From Dryas octopetala (taxonomy: Eukaryota; Streptophyta; Magnoliopsida; Rosales; Rosaceae): a DNA stretch of 64,000 bases. The notes under the pieces are model-generated. The model worked only from the letters and a program-made list of their open reading frames with translations, ran no database searches and was not told the DNA's origin. A program made the position numbers and the translations under genes. Positions 1 to 10,331 of the stretch are shown in pieces. The first letter of the stretch is position 1, and each line of letters starts with the position of its first letter. The stretch covers positions 9,961,738 to 10,025,737 of the forward strand of contig OY992833.1 in NCBI GenBank assembly GCA_963921425.1. Reading direction: 5' to 3'.

Positions 1-1764
1 ATGATCTTTGAGTGGGGGACTAGCCAATAATCGGTTCGGATCGTTAAAAACATAATAGAAATCTGAGCTTCTACATATAAATACACTTGAAGAGTATAAT
101 TCTATTAATTTTTTTGTAGAAATTTTGGCGATTCAATAGTTTGTGAAGACTACAATGTGATTTTAACGATCGGAACCGTTCATTTTATTCGTTTATTTTG
201 GAAGATCATCCCTGCAAAAAATCGGCTAAATCGGAATTCATCTCCTCCTTCGATTAATATTAAAAAATTCACGATCGTTCATAAGTTCAACCACCGTTAC
301 CTAACTTCTACATCTCCGATTGAGCTAATTTTTTGCAGGGATGATCCTTGAGTGGGAAATTAAAAAATGAATGGTTCTGATCTTTGGAAATACAATCGTA
401 TCGTATGCTATTACATATATAAAATTGTAAACAAAAAAGTATTAGTACTTTGGGCGAGGAACTATAAATTATAAATTCGTCGCCCAAGGTCCCTTTGGGC
501 GATGAAATGTTAAGTTCCTCGCCCAAACCATTATTATAAAACGATCATTCCTACATTCGAGCTCCGATACCAAATTTTTACATCTCCAATTGACCTAATT
601 TTCTGCAAGATTAATCTTTGAGTGAGAAACTAATAAATGAACGGTTCGGATCATTGAAAACACAATCGACATATGAGGTTGTACATATAAATGAACGGTT
701 TTTGCACTTGAAGAATAAAATTCTATTAACTCTTTCGTTACAACCTTGTAGCTTCAATAATTGTGAAGACCACAACGTGATTATCACGATCAGAGCTATT
801 CATCATATACGTTCATACTCAAAGATCAACCCTGCAAAAAATCGGCTCAATCGGAGTTCATCTACCCGTTCGATTATTATTATAAGAATCAAGATCGTTC
901 ATACATCCTAAATGCCAAACCTAACTTCTACATCTCCAATTGAGATAATTTTTTGCATGGATGATCTTTGAGTGGGGCACTAAGAAATGATCGGTTCGGA
1001 TCGTTAAAAATACAATACGAAAGTGATCTTCTACATACAAATACACTTGAAGAGTATAATTCTATAGTTTTTTCGTTGAAACTTTGTCGATTCAACAATT
1101 GTAATTTCAACGATCGGAGTCGTTCAATTTATTCGTTTATACTCAAACATCATTCCTGCAAAAAATCGCCCAAATCAGAATTCATCTACTCCAATGATTA
1201 GTATTAGCAAATTCTTGATCGTTCATACATTCGAGCACCGTTACATAACTTTTACATCTCCAATAATCCTAATTTTTTGCAATGCTGATCTTTCAATGAG
1301 GAATTAAAAATTGAACGGTTCGGATCGTTGGAAACACGATCGCATTGTATGAATAACATACATATAATTGTACCAAAAAAAAAAAAGGAATGACCCTTTG
1401 GGCGACGAACAAATTCCTCGCCCACAATCACTTTGGGCGACGAAATATTTTGTCTCCCAAAGTACCTTTGGGCAACAAATTTAGGTTTTCCTCGCCCAAA
1501 GGTACTTTGGGCGAGGAACATGCATACCGAATGCATTTCTCAATTAATATTTTGGCGTGTGAGTTGAGGCGACAAGATCATTTCATCGCCCAAAGTAACT
1601 TTAGGCGAGGAACATGTTATTCGTCGGCCAAAGTCCGTCGCCCGGCCAAATATGTATGACATTGAGCGACCAATGTTCTTTTTCGTTGCCCAAAATTACT
1701 TTGGGCGACGAATATAGGTTTGTCGCCCAAAATTTCGTCGCCCAAATATGTTTTTCTTGTAGTG
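1..1764 (-). mobile_element. CACTA (En/Spm) transposon terminal region, copy A, cut by window edge
   Basis: The right end (1751-1764) reads as the reverse complement of a CACTA terminus, CACTACAAGAAAAA. Inside it, from about 450 to 1750, are many direct and inverted copies of the motif TTTGGGCGACGAA and variants, as expected for subterminal transposase-binding repeats. From position 1 to about 1300 the sequence is a diverged tandem array: a unit starting with a form of GATCTTTGAGTGGG recurs near 1, 350, 615, 963 and 1288. No credible coding frame exists; short frames here are repeat artefacts. The same region is at 48838-50604, where it continues leftward to a transposase pseudogene on the minus strand, so this is the 5' end of a minus-oriented element. 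Confidence 0.85.
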
Positions 1765-2095
1765 ATATAACTACTAACTAGTTTATAAGTTTGTATATAA
1801 CTATATATACATAAACAATGTTAGCTAGGTATATATAACATTATAGAGTAATTAATATATAATAATAGACTTAGTGTATAGGTTTAGGATCATACAAAAT
1901 ATATTTTAGGGTCTAAAATATAGCTAGGTTAATATTAATTTTATTATCTAAAATGTGTATAAATATGTATGTTGGAAGATTAAGTACGTTCACAAGAACT
2001 TGTTGGCCTAGTGGGTGAGGTAAAATAAAATAAAATAAAATAACGTACTAAAATCCAAAAAATCAACATCAAACTTCTAGATTCTCAGTACACCT
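1765..2095. repeat. Segment S, first of three occurrences
   Basis: A 331-bp AT-rich segment starts directly after the CACTA terminus and ends in CAGTACACCT. It recurs at 42114-42446 beside the transposase pseudogene and at 50605-50935 in copy B. In the 42-kb occurrence the sequence before it is not a CACTA end, so that one shows the uninterrupted left side. It has no coding potential. It contains a short AAAAT tandem run near 2020-2042. Confidence 0.85.
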
Positions 2096-2337
2096 AAAAA
2101 ATCTAAAATAATTTTCAGATAGACAAAAAAAACAAAAAAACAAAAAAAAAAGAACCCACCACTCCTACACCGCACAGCCCCTCCCTCTTTCCCACTTTCA
2201 TCGGCAGGGCTTCTTTTCCAGCAATATCTCCTCGCCAATCCGATGATCAGCACACACACACACACACACTCTCTCTTTCTCTCTCTCTCACTCACTCATT
2301 CTCTCTCTATGTGCGCAATTTAGGGGTTCCACATATC
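2096..2337. other. Non-coding flank of copia element, CT/CA-rich
   Basis: This stretch contains A-rich runs, then a pyrimidine-rich tract with a CA dinucleotide run and CT repeats (about 2250-2310), resembling a plant 5' leader or promoter-proximal region. No gene is recognised. It continues at 7309 after the copia insertion; ATATC at 2333-2337 is the target duplication. Confidence 0.5.
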
Positions 2338-2696
2338 TGTTGAATGTACTGAATGAATATACCTGGAATGTGACCAGGAATGTAAAACAAGAATGGTACT
2401 GGGGTTACAGAGAGGATTTCAGAGTGATGAGAGAAAGAAGAGGATGATTCACGAGAAAGGCATGCTCACATGTGCAAGATGCACACACCAGCAACCATAT
2501 ATTCCATTACAAATTCTGTTATACAAAACGACATAGCATTGATCAAATATGACCGTTGCCACACATGAGCCTATGAGCTCTTACAGCAATGCAAGCACTA
2601 CCCTATGAGGCAATGCCAACTAAGCAACTATACTTTAATTAACAAACTAAAACAGGAAACTTGCTTATCAGGCAAATGCCTTAACTAACTCTAATA
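2338..2696 (-). repeat. Copia copy A 3' LTR
   Basis: The 359-bp LTR downstream of the polyprotein. On the plus strand it starts TGTTGAATG and ends CTCTAATA. It matches 6945-7303 except for three transitions. Confidence 0.93.
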
Positions 2697-5600
2697 CTCC
2701 CTTCTAAGGATTTGACTGATAGCACTCCAAGTTGATTCCTCAATTCACAGAATCTTTCTCTAGGAAGAGCCTTGGTGAAAATGTCAGCTAATTGTTCCTC
2801 ACTCTTGCAATACAGTAATTCAATTTCTCCTTCATTAATGGCATCTCTAATGAAATGGTACTTCCTCTTAATATGTTTGGACCTCTGATGAAAAACAGGA
2901 TTCTTAGTCATAGCTATAGCAGATGTATTGTCACACATAAGTGGGGTTGCTTCCATTTGTTCCTCACCAAAATCATGTAACACAAATCTCAACCATATGG
3001 CTTGTGTTGTTGCTTCTGCAGCACTGACATACTCAGCCGCCTCTGCTGTTGATAGTGCCACACTGTGTTGCTTCACAGATGCCCAAGAGAAAGCTCCACT
3101 TCCAAATGAGAATGCATAACCGTAGGTAGACTTCATGTCATCCTCATCTCCTCCCCAATCACTGTCACAATACCCTATTAGGACTGCAGCAGTGTCTTTC
3201 TTGTACTAGATGCCAAAGTCCAAAGTTCCCTGTATATATCTCAGCACCCTCTTTGCAGTACCAATGTGCTTCATTGATGGACAATGCATGAATCGAGCTA
3301 AGAGGCTTGCAGCAAACATGATGTCTGGTCTTGTAGCTGTCAAATAGAGTAAACTTCCCACCATTCTCCTGTATTGTTCTTCATTAGCTGCCTTGCTTCC
3401 ATCATCCTTCTTGAGTTTATCAGATGTTGCTAGAGGTGTAGAGACAGCCTTGCAATCTCTCAAACCAAATTTTTCTAACAAACTTTGAGCATACTTCTTT
3501 TGGTGAATGAAGATGCTCCCTTCTAATTGGATTACACCAATTCCTAGAAAATGATGTAGCAGTTCCCAATCAGTCATCTCATACCTATTCATCATTTTTG
3601 CCTTGAAGTCTTCAAGCATGTTCATGCTACTGCCAGTATAGACTATGTCATCCACATAAAGTGAGACAATGAGTGTTCCCTGGTTTTCTTTGTTCTTAAC
3701 ATAAAGGGTAGCTTCACTCGGGCTCTTCTCGAATCCACACTGCATCAAATATGAGTCAATATTGCTGTACCAGGCCCTTGGTGCTTGCTTTAGACCATAG
3801 AGAGCCTTGTGTAGCCTATATACTTTGTCTTCCTGGCCTTTAACAGTGAAACCATCAGGTTGATCTACATAAACTTCCTCTTCTAACTCTCCATTTAGAA
3901 AAGCAGATTTGACATCTAATTGATAGAGCTTCCAACCCTTTTGAGCAGATAAGGCAATTAAGGTTCTAATGGTGTCAAGTCTTGCCACAGGGGCAAATGT
4001 CTCATTGAAGTCAATCCCTGGTTTTTGTGTATACTCTTTGGCTACTAACCTAGCCTTGTGCTTCTGTATTGACCCATCAAGATTAAGTTTAGTCTTGAAT
4101 ATCCATTTTACACCAACAATTGGTTTGTTCCCTGGCCTATCAACCAGCTGCCAAGTTTGATTCTTCTCAATCATTTCAATTTCATTTTCCATAGCCTTCT
4201 GCCATGCCTTGTCTTTAGCTGCTTCAATATCGGTTTCTGGTTCCACAATGCTCATTTTACAGTGAGCAAATACTTCATCTAGGCTTCTCCACTTCTTTGG
4301 TGTTGAGTCATATGTGCTTGCAAGGTCAATTTCAGTTGCTGCAGCAGGTGATGTAAGTGAGGTACTAGGACTTGGATTAGCATTAGGAGATGCAGTTGGA
4401 TTGAAGGGACTCTGTGGTGTTGGACACAAAACTTCATGCTCAGAATCAGTTTCTGCAACAGGAGAATCCTTTTCATCACTCCATGGAACTGATATGTATT
4501 CAGTAGACTTTGATTCCCAATTCCACATTGTTGTTTCTTCAAAAATCACACTTCTAGAGACTATCACCTTATTGCTTTTGAGATCAAACACCCTATAACC
4601 CTTCTCTATAGTCCCATATCCAACAAAGATTCCTTTCTGACTTGTATCATCAAGCTTGTGTCTCAATTGAGTAGGAATATGTGTATAGCACATTGAACCA
4701 AAAATTCTCAGATGCTTCACTCCTGGCTTTCTTCCACTGAAAACTTCAAATGGAGTTTGACCAATCAAGGCTCGAGTAGGGCATCTATTTAGAAGATACA
4801 CAGCAGTATTAACTGCTTCCCCCAAAAAATAAGTAGGTAGTTTCTTCTCTTGCAACATAGCCCTTGCCATCTCCATGATTGTCCTATTCTTCCTCTCAGC
4901 CACTCCATTCTGCTGAGGAGAATAAGCAACAGTGAGTTGCTTTTCTATTCCAAAATCTTCACAGAACTTCTCAAACTCCATTGAGGTATACTCTCCCCCT
5001 CTGTCACTTCTTACTTTCTTCATTTTGTAACCACATTGAAGTTCCACCATTGCTTTAAACTTTCTGAATACAGTGAACACATCTGACTTTTGTCTCAAAA
5101 AGTATACCCAGCACATTCTTGACTTGTCATCAATGAATGTGAGGAAATACTTGTTTCCTCCCAAGGTTTCTGACATTGGTCCACAGACATCTGTGTGAAC
5201 CAATTCTAGCAGATCAATAGCTCTAACAGTCTTCCCTTTATCAAATGCTTCCCTGTGACTTTTGCTCAAAGCACATCCTTCACAGACATGCTCTCTTTTT
5301 GTGAGTTTTGGTAAGCCAATCACCATTTCTTTGTCCTGCAATTGCAGCATGCTCTCGAAATTCAAATGGCCAAGTCTTTTATGCCATTTCCAGTTTGAAC
5401 CAGTCACTGTGGCCTTCTTTGCCATCATTGGACTTATGTCCTCGAGTACAAGTGGGAAACTTTTATTCCCTTTCATTTGAACTGCTGCCACAGAAGCTTT
5501 CATACTCTTATCTTCATAAATGGTCACCATGTACTCACCAAACACCAGCCAATAACCATGCTCCACCATTTGTCCAACACTGAGAAGATTTTCATCCAGT

Positions 5601-6850
5601 CCTGGCACAATCATAACTTCTGTGATGTACCTTGTTCCTCCTTTGGTTTGCACAGGCAAGACTCCCTTCCCAGTTGATTCCACAATGTCTCCAGTCCCCA
5701 TCTTTATTTTGCATTTCATACTTCTGTCAATGTTGATCATAAGTGACTCATGGCTAGTCATATGATTGCTGCAGCCACTATCTAAATACCAAACCCCTTG
5801 CTCTTTCTCCACAGAGGCTTTGTGGCATGCATAGAACATGGTGGCAGGCTCATGGACCTGGTTTGCATAATTAGCAACCTGTCCCTTCTTGTGTGGTTGA
5901 TGGCAATCCTTCATTACATGCCCAAACCTATCACAATTGTAGCATTTTACTTTTCCCTTGAACCAGCACTCTCCATAGTGAGTTTTGTCACACACTTTGC
6001 ACTTTGCCTTCCCAGTGTCACCTCCTGGTCTCAAATTAGATTGCAGCTTGTTGTCCCATTTCTTTGGTTTTCCCTTCCAACTCTTGAAGTTTCTTTTTCC
6101 CCCATCATGATTGTGAAATTTTGCTTGATTGTTCTGTCCTTTGGAGCCAACATTCATACTAGCAAAAGCCCTTTCCACCTTCTCATCATCTTCTTCATGC
6201 CTGCTTAGCCTTAACTCATAACTTTTGAGAGAGGCAAATACTTCATTTACAGACACAGAATTTAAGTCACTAGTTCTTTCGAGCACCACACACATAGGAT
6301 CATAGACTTTAGTTACACTGATTAAGACCTTCTGCACCATTCTTTGTTGAGACAAGCATTCACCATATTTTTCCATTTGGTTAGTTAAATCAAAGAAACG
6401 AGTAGAGTATTCAGACAATGCTTCACTCTCCCTCATTCTCATGTATTCAAATTCTTTCCTCAGACTTTGCAATTTAACTGACCTGGATTGTTCATCACCA
6501 TGGTATTCTGTTTGTAGAAGATCCCAAGCTCCCTTGGCAGTGTCTTGGTTGATAATCCGAGATAAAATCTCTTTGGATACAGCCCCTTGAATGATGCCCA
6601 ATGCCTTTGCATCTTTCATATTCTGCTCCTCCATGTAAGCTTCCAGTTCATCTTCCTCATCGATGCTGGAGTCTCCTTCCTTCTTAGCCTTCTCCTTCTT
6701 CTTCTTTGCTTCTGGGATTGTAATCCCTTTTTCTACTAACTTCCAGATGCCATGTGACTTGAAGATAGTCACCATGCGCACCTTCCAGAACTCATACTCA
6801 GTACCATCAAAAATGGGAGCTCGTAGCTCACCACTCCCAGACCCAGCCAT
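2681..6850 (-). pseudogene. Copia gag-pol polyprotein, copy A, one nonsense codon
   Basis: One frame runs from the ATG at 6850 to a stop in the 3' LTR edge near 2681, about 1389 codons. Order: gag with a DUF4219/UBN2-like start (residues about 10-220), CCHC zinc knuckle (303-316), aspartic protease DSG (357-359), integrase with a WHKRLGHLN start (about 485) and [15 protein letters not shown], reverse transcriptase with [11 protein letters not shown] and YVDD, then RNase H with YCDSDWGGD and a terminal FTKALPRERF. This order is diagnostic for Ty1/copia. The frame is broken by a TAG at 3206-3208, where copy B has CAG, so the RNase H part is separated. A 3-bp insertion adds an alanine in the RNase H motif (AEAAEYV against AEAEYV in copy B). 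No other disruption is seen. Confidence 0.93.
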
Positions 6851-6932
6851 GCCTAGATCTAGATGGATTTGTTCCTCTGTTTCACTCTAGCTCACACACA
6901 CAGTACAACGCCCAGTCACAGAACCAACCTGG

Positions 6933-6944
6933 GCTCTGATACCA
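6933..6944 (-). other. Copia primer binding site, copy A
   Basis: On the minus strand this reads TGGTATCAGAGC, complementary to the 3' end of plant initiator methionine tRNA, and directly abuts the 5' LTR. The same site is at 55771-55782 in copy B. Confidence 0.9.
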
Positions 6945-7303
6945 TGTTGAATGTACTGAATGAATATACCTGGAATGTGACCAAGAATGTAAAACAAGAA
7001 TGGTACTGGGGTTACAGAGAGGATTTTAGAGTGATGAGAGAAAGAAGAGGATGATTCACGAGAAAGGCATGCTCACATGTGCAAGATGCACACACCAGCA
7101 ACCATATATTCCATTACAAATTCTGTTATACAAAACGACATAGCATTGATCAAATATGACTGTTGCCACACATGAGCCTATGAGCTCTTACAGCAATGCA
7201 AGCACTACCCTATGAGGCAATGCCAACTAAGCAACTATACTTTAATTAACAAACTAAAACAGGAAACTTGCTTATCAGGCAAATGCCTTAACTAACTCTA
7301 ATA
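6945..7303 (-). repeat. Copia copy A 5' LTR
   Basis: The 359-bp LTR next to the primer binding site, on the promoter side of the minus-strand polyprotein. Confidence 0.93.
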
Positions 7304-7308
7304 ATATC

Positions 7309-7694
7309 TACAACAATTTCAAACACAAATAGAGAGAGATGACGGTGGCTGACCTTGGATGATGTCGTTGCGTCGGGAATGGTAGTCGGTGAGGGAGGCG
7401 ACGGCGGTGAGGGGTGGGGGTTGGTCGGCGATGAAGGAGGATGAGAAACTAGCAGAAAGAAGAAGAAGAAGAAGAAGAAGAAGAAGAAGAAGAAAAATAA
7501 GAAAAGTTGCTCCGGGTTTGGGATTGCTGGATTTCGTACTAGGGGTAGGTGAAGTGATGATGATGACAATGAGAGTATAACAGGAAGAAGAAGAAGAAGA
7601 TCATCGATCTGCAAAGGGTGGGATTTGGGTGGGTGTTTTTTTTTTTTTGTGCTTTCACTTTAGTATGGTTTTTTTTTTTAAATTAATTAATTAT
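7309..7694. other. Non-coding flank with AAG microsatellite
   Basis: This continues the sequence interrupted by the copia element. It holds a GAA/AAG trinucleotide run (about 7457-7495), a second shorter one near 7583-7598, and T runs at 7637 and 7669. The trinucleotide run produces frames on both strands that look coding but are low complexity. No gene is recognised. Confidence 0.5.
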
Positions 7695-8749
7695 GAATTT
7701 TGGCTCATATTATCTCCTAAAATTAAGATAATTAATATGAATTAATTTTAAGAATTATGGAATTTTAAAGATAATTTTAAGATAAATAATATTAATTTTA
7801 AGAATTATGGAATTATGGAATTTTGGCTCATATTCCATAATTTTAAGAATTATGGAATTTTGGTTCATATTAATTTTAAGATAATTAATATTAACTTTAG
7901 GAATTAATATTAAAGATGTCCTAATTTTTCCATTAGGACATCTTTTATACTTACACTTTTTAATTAAAAAAACTATTCAAAATATATCAATTTTTATATT
8001 TTTTTAATTTAAAATTATTTAAGATAATTTCCGCTTAGGTAATATTATGTTTGAGATTTAGGGTTTAGGGTATAGAGTGTATAATGTGGCATATTAGGTT
8101 TTAAGATCACTCAAAATCTCTGACTTAAAACCTAACGTAAAGCCGACAAACCATGCACAAGAATAAGACTTACGGGATTAGGGTTTAGATTTAGGGTATA
8201 GGGGTTTAGATAGGATAATGTGATAATATTAGGATAATATGATATGATAATACTAGAATAATATAGTAAGATAATATTAGGATAATATTAGAATTTAAAT
8301 CTCATTAATTTTAAAGTAAATTACTCTAAAGTTCATTTTACAGCCCTAAATGATAAATAAACTAACCTAAAAAGTTACAATGATAAATAGGTTTAATTTG
8401 TACAAATAAAGCCCACTTTATATCTTCTTCCTTGTTTTTTTTTTTTTTTTGAACTGCAAAAATTGCCACTGTCACACAGTGGTAATTAGTAACAGTATAA
8501 CACGAGTATTTTATACAATTCAAATAGTGAAAATTGACGAGCACTCGGTGAACAGTACCTACCGAGTGCTCTGTGAAAGTTCTGAGCACTCAGACCGACC
8601 TGTCACCATGTTTTGCAAATGGGTCAGCCGATCATGGGCTTTTTAATTTTGCACTTTAAAAAAAAAACCCCTTCAATTTATGATGATATTAGACTAGTTT
8701 TGAAATAAAAATATTTGGACAATATTTTGGACTTTAGTCAAAATTTAAA
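7695..8749. repeat. AT-rich non-coding repeat with hairpins (A1)
   Basis: About 1.05 kb, repeated at 16814-17805, partly at 18865-19230, and in copy B at 56530-57584 and 62493-63454. It carries several perfect hairpins: GATGTCCTAAT...ATTAGGACATC (about 7914-7944) and AGGTTTTAAG...CTTAAAACCT (about 8097-8134). Further on is a small palindrome of the ACTGTCACACAGT type near 8467 and a CGAGTGCTC/GAGCACTCG inverted pair (about 8538-8571). It ends after a GCACTTTAAAAAAAAAACC tail and an AAATTTAAA. It has no coding frame and is probably a non-autonomous DNA element; its family is not recognised. Confidence 0.75.
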
Positions 8750-9445
8750 AAGTAAATGATTATAAAGCCCAATTTTGAGCTTTCACTACTTTTAAGACCC
8801 ATGTCTTTTTTTGGTTTTTGAAGGAGGCCCAATTTATACTAAACCGGTCCTCTTTTCCGTCTCCCTCATTTTCCGTCTCTCACTCCGTCTCTTTCTGTCT
8901 CTCTCTCTCTCTCTCTTTCTCCGTCTCACAGATCTGAGGGATCGCACCTCTCTCTCCTTTGTCTCCATCTTCGTCTCTCTCCCTCTACCTCTCCATCTTC
9001 ATCAATCCAGCCCATGGCCACACTGCCGCACTTGGGCAGCGCCACCACCTTGGAACCCAACGACGACGTGGTGGCCGACCGCCTCATCATCTGCTCCTGT
9101 AGAATCGCGTCGACGTTCATTCTGGTGCAGTAGCTTCTGGCAGAGGCGACTCTGATCAGCTTCAAGAAATCGTCAGTACCGTCGCTGGACCGAGACGACA
9201 ACCTGACACAAAAGCTTTTGGGCAAGCTCGACGAGAATTGGCCACCTAGTGCCGTAGCTTCTGCTAGAGGCGGCTCTGATCGACGGGAATTGGCAAGCTT
9301 TTGGACCGAGACGACGACTGTAGAAGTCCTTGGCTTTGCTCAGAGCTCTGATGGGTACAGTGAGAATTCTCATGAACTTATTTTGGTTGTTTATTCTTGC
9401 AGGGTCATATTTAATGTTTGGGTGGCTTAGAGTACTATTGGAATG
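8750..9445 (+). other. CT-rich leader and unrecognised first-exon-like segment
   Basis: A strong pyrimidine tract (about 8865-8935) is followed by GC-rich sequence that differs sharply in composition from the AT-rich repeat beside it. An ATG at 9014 opens a 39-codon frame, MATLPHLGSATTLEPNDDVV and onward, ending in TAG at about 9131. The look is that of a plant 5' UTR plus start of coding sequence captured from a host gene, but I do not recognise the protein. Imperfect repeats of GTAGCTTCTG with GAGGCG lie near 9131 and 9246. Copy B has the same at 57585-58278. Confidence 0.35.
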
Positions 9446-9730
9446 TTATTGTTTTGAAATTGGTGGTAATTGTGATGAGTAGTAGGCAATATGGGGTTTG
9501 TATTCAAATTGATTTGCTTGGAATTCATTATATGGGAGCAAGTAATTAGAGATTTTGAAATTGTCAGTGTTTTTGGGGTATGAATTGGGTTGGGTTTGTT
9601 GTTGTTGGGGGATGTGAGAGGTGCAAAGGTTGAGAGTGGTGATGAAGGTTTCCGTGGAGGTGAATTCATTGGCGAGGAGGTGTTGCCTAATCAGATTTAA
9701 AGTTGAAGCTTCTTTAGAAGCTGTGGCCAT
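9446..9730 (-). pseudogene. ERF-type transcription factor N-terminal fragment (captured), copy A
   Basis: The minus-strand frame of 94 codons starts at the ATG at 9730 (MATASKEASTLNLIRQHLLA) and continues with a TSTETFITTLN segment, then a Q-rich, N-rich stretch. This resembles the conserved N-terminus of group IX ethylene-response factors, in which an STL-IRQHLL helix is followed by an acidic or low-complexity part. The DNA-binding AP2 domain that should follow is absent; the frame stops at 9446 and unrelated sequence begins. A TATA-like box lies about 95 bp upstream (9822-9832), so promoter and N-terminus appear to have been captured together. Assignment rests on motif memory only. Confidence 0.5.
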
Positions 9731-10326
9731 TTTCCAAAGATGAGTGGATATTCAAATTCAATTCAAAGTGAAGAATAGTAGTACAGGTAGTTTTAAGTGG
9801 AAAAGAAGAGTGTGAGAATGACTATATATAAAGTTTGGGAAAGGAAGATTAGAAGGAATTTGTAATTGGGTAAGGTGTGGCTTCACACTAAGCTCCTGGA
9901 TAGAGATAGGAAGCAAGCATCATTTTTCATTTGGTGTTGTATAAATCAATAGTGGACTGTGGACTAATCTGGATTCATGTGGAGTGCATATATTACTTTA
10001 TTGTTTTTCAAGGTCATGTACGTTTCCAATTAACTAATTTCCAGGGTACTTCCAGCTAAAGCCTTAGTGGGAGTTCAAAATGAATTAACAAGTGAAACTC
10101 CCTTGGACCTTAGTTAATTGTTTAAGGCACAACTCATGGTTTTTCTGGTTTTTTTTGTTTTTTCCTCTTGTTGGCTTAGATAAGGAGAAATTATATTTTC
10201 CTCTTGTTGACTTAGATAAACCCATAATTTTTATTTTAGTTTGTTCTTTGGTTGTTTATGCTTTGACAAGGATTGTACTAGGTTTAAATTATATTTTCTA
10301 ATTTATTGTTACTATCAAACAATAAC
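9731..10326 (-). promoter_or_regulatory. Putative captured ERF promoter with TATA box, plus unassigned sequence
   Basis: Read on the minus strand, TTTATATATAG (9822-9832) lies about 95 bp before the ERF-like ATG, a normal plant spacing. Beyond about 9900 the sequence is unremarkable, with a short repeated TTTTCCTCTTGTTG motif near 10160 and 10198. No gene is seen. Confidence 0.35.
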
Positions 10327-10331
10327 AATAC

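Larger units (their letters stand above)
2338..7303 (-). mobile_element. Ty1/copia LTR retrotransposon, copy A (complete structure, polyprotein broken)
   Basis: Two 359-bp LTRs (2338-2696 and 6945-7303) flank one polyprotein on the minus strand. ATATC stands on both sides (2333-2337 and 7304-7308), a perfect 5-bp target duplication. The primer binding site, complementary to initiator Met-tRNA, lies at 6933-6944 directly beside the 5' LTR. A purine-rich tract on the minus strand borders the 3' LTR at about 2697-2708. I count three differences between the two LTRs, and all three are also present between the LTRs of copy B. The minus-strand LTR start is TATTAG rather than the canonical TG, in all four LTRs. 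Confidence 0.95.

Noticed and set aside
157..1659. Short frames in the CACTA subterminal region
   Set aside because: Each follows tandem or motif repeats and none has homology.
7389..7614. Arginine-rich and phenylalanine-rich frames at the AAG run
   Set aside because: Microsatellite translation; length varies between copies A and B.
8050..8215. TTTAGGG telomere-like words
   Set aside because: Only two to four scattered copies, no tandem run; part of a dispersed AT-rich repeat.
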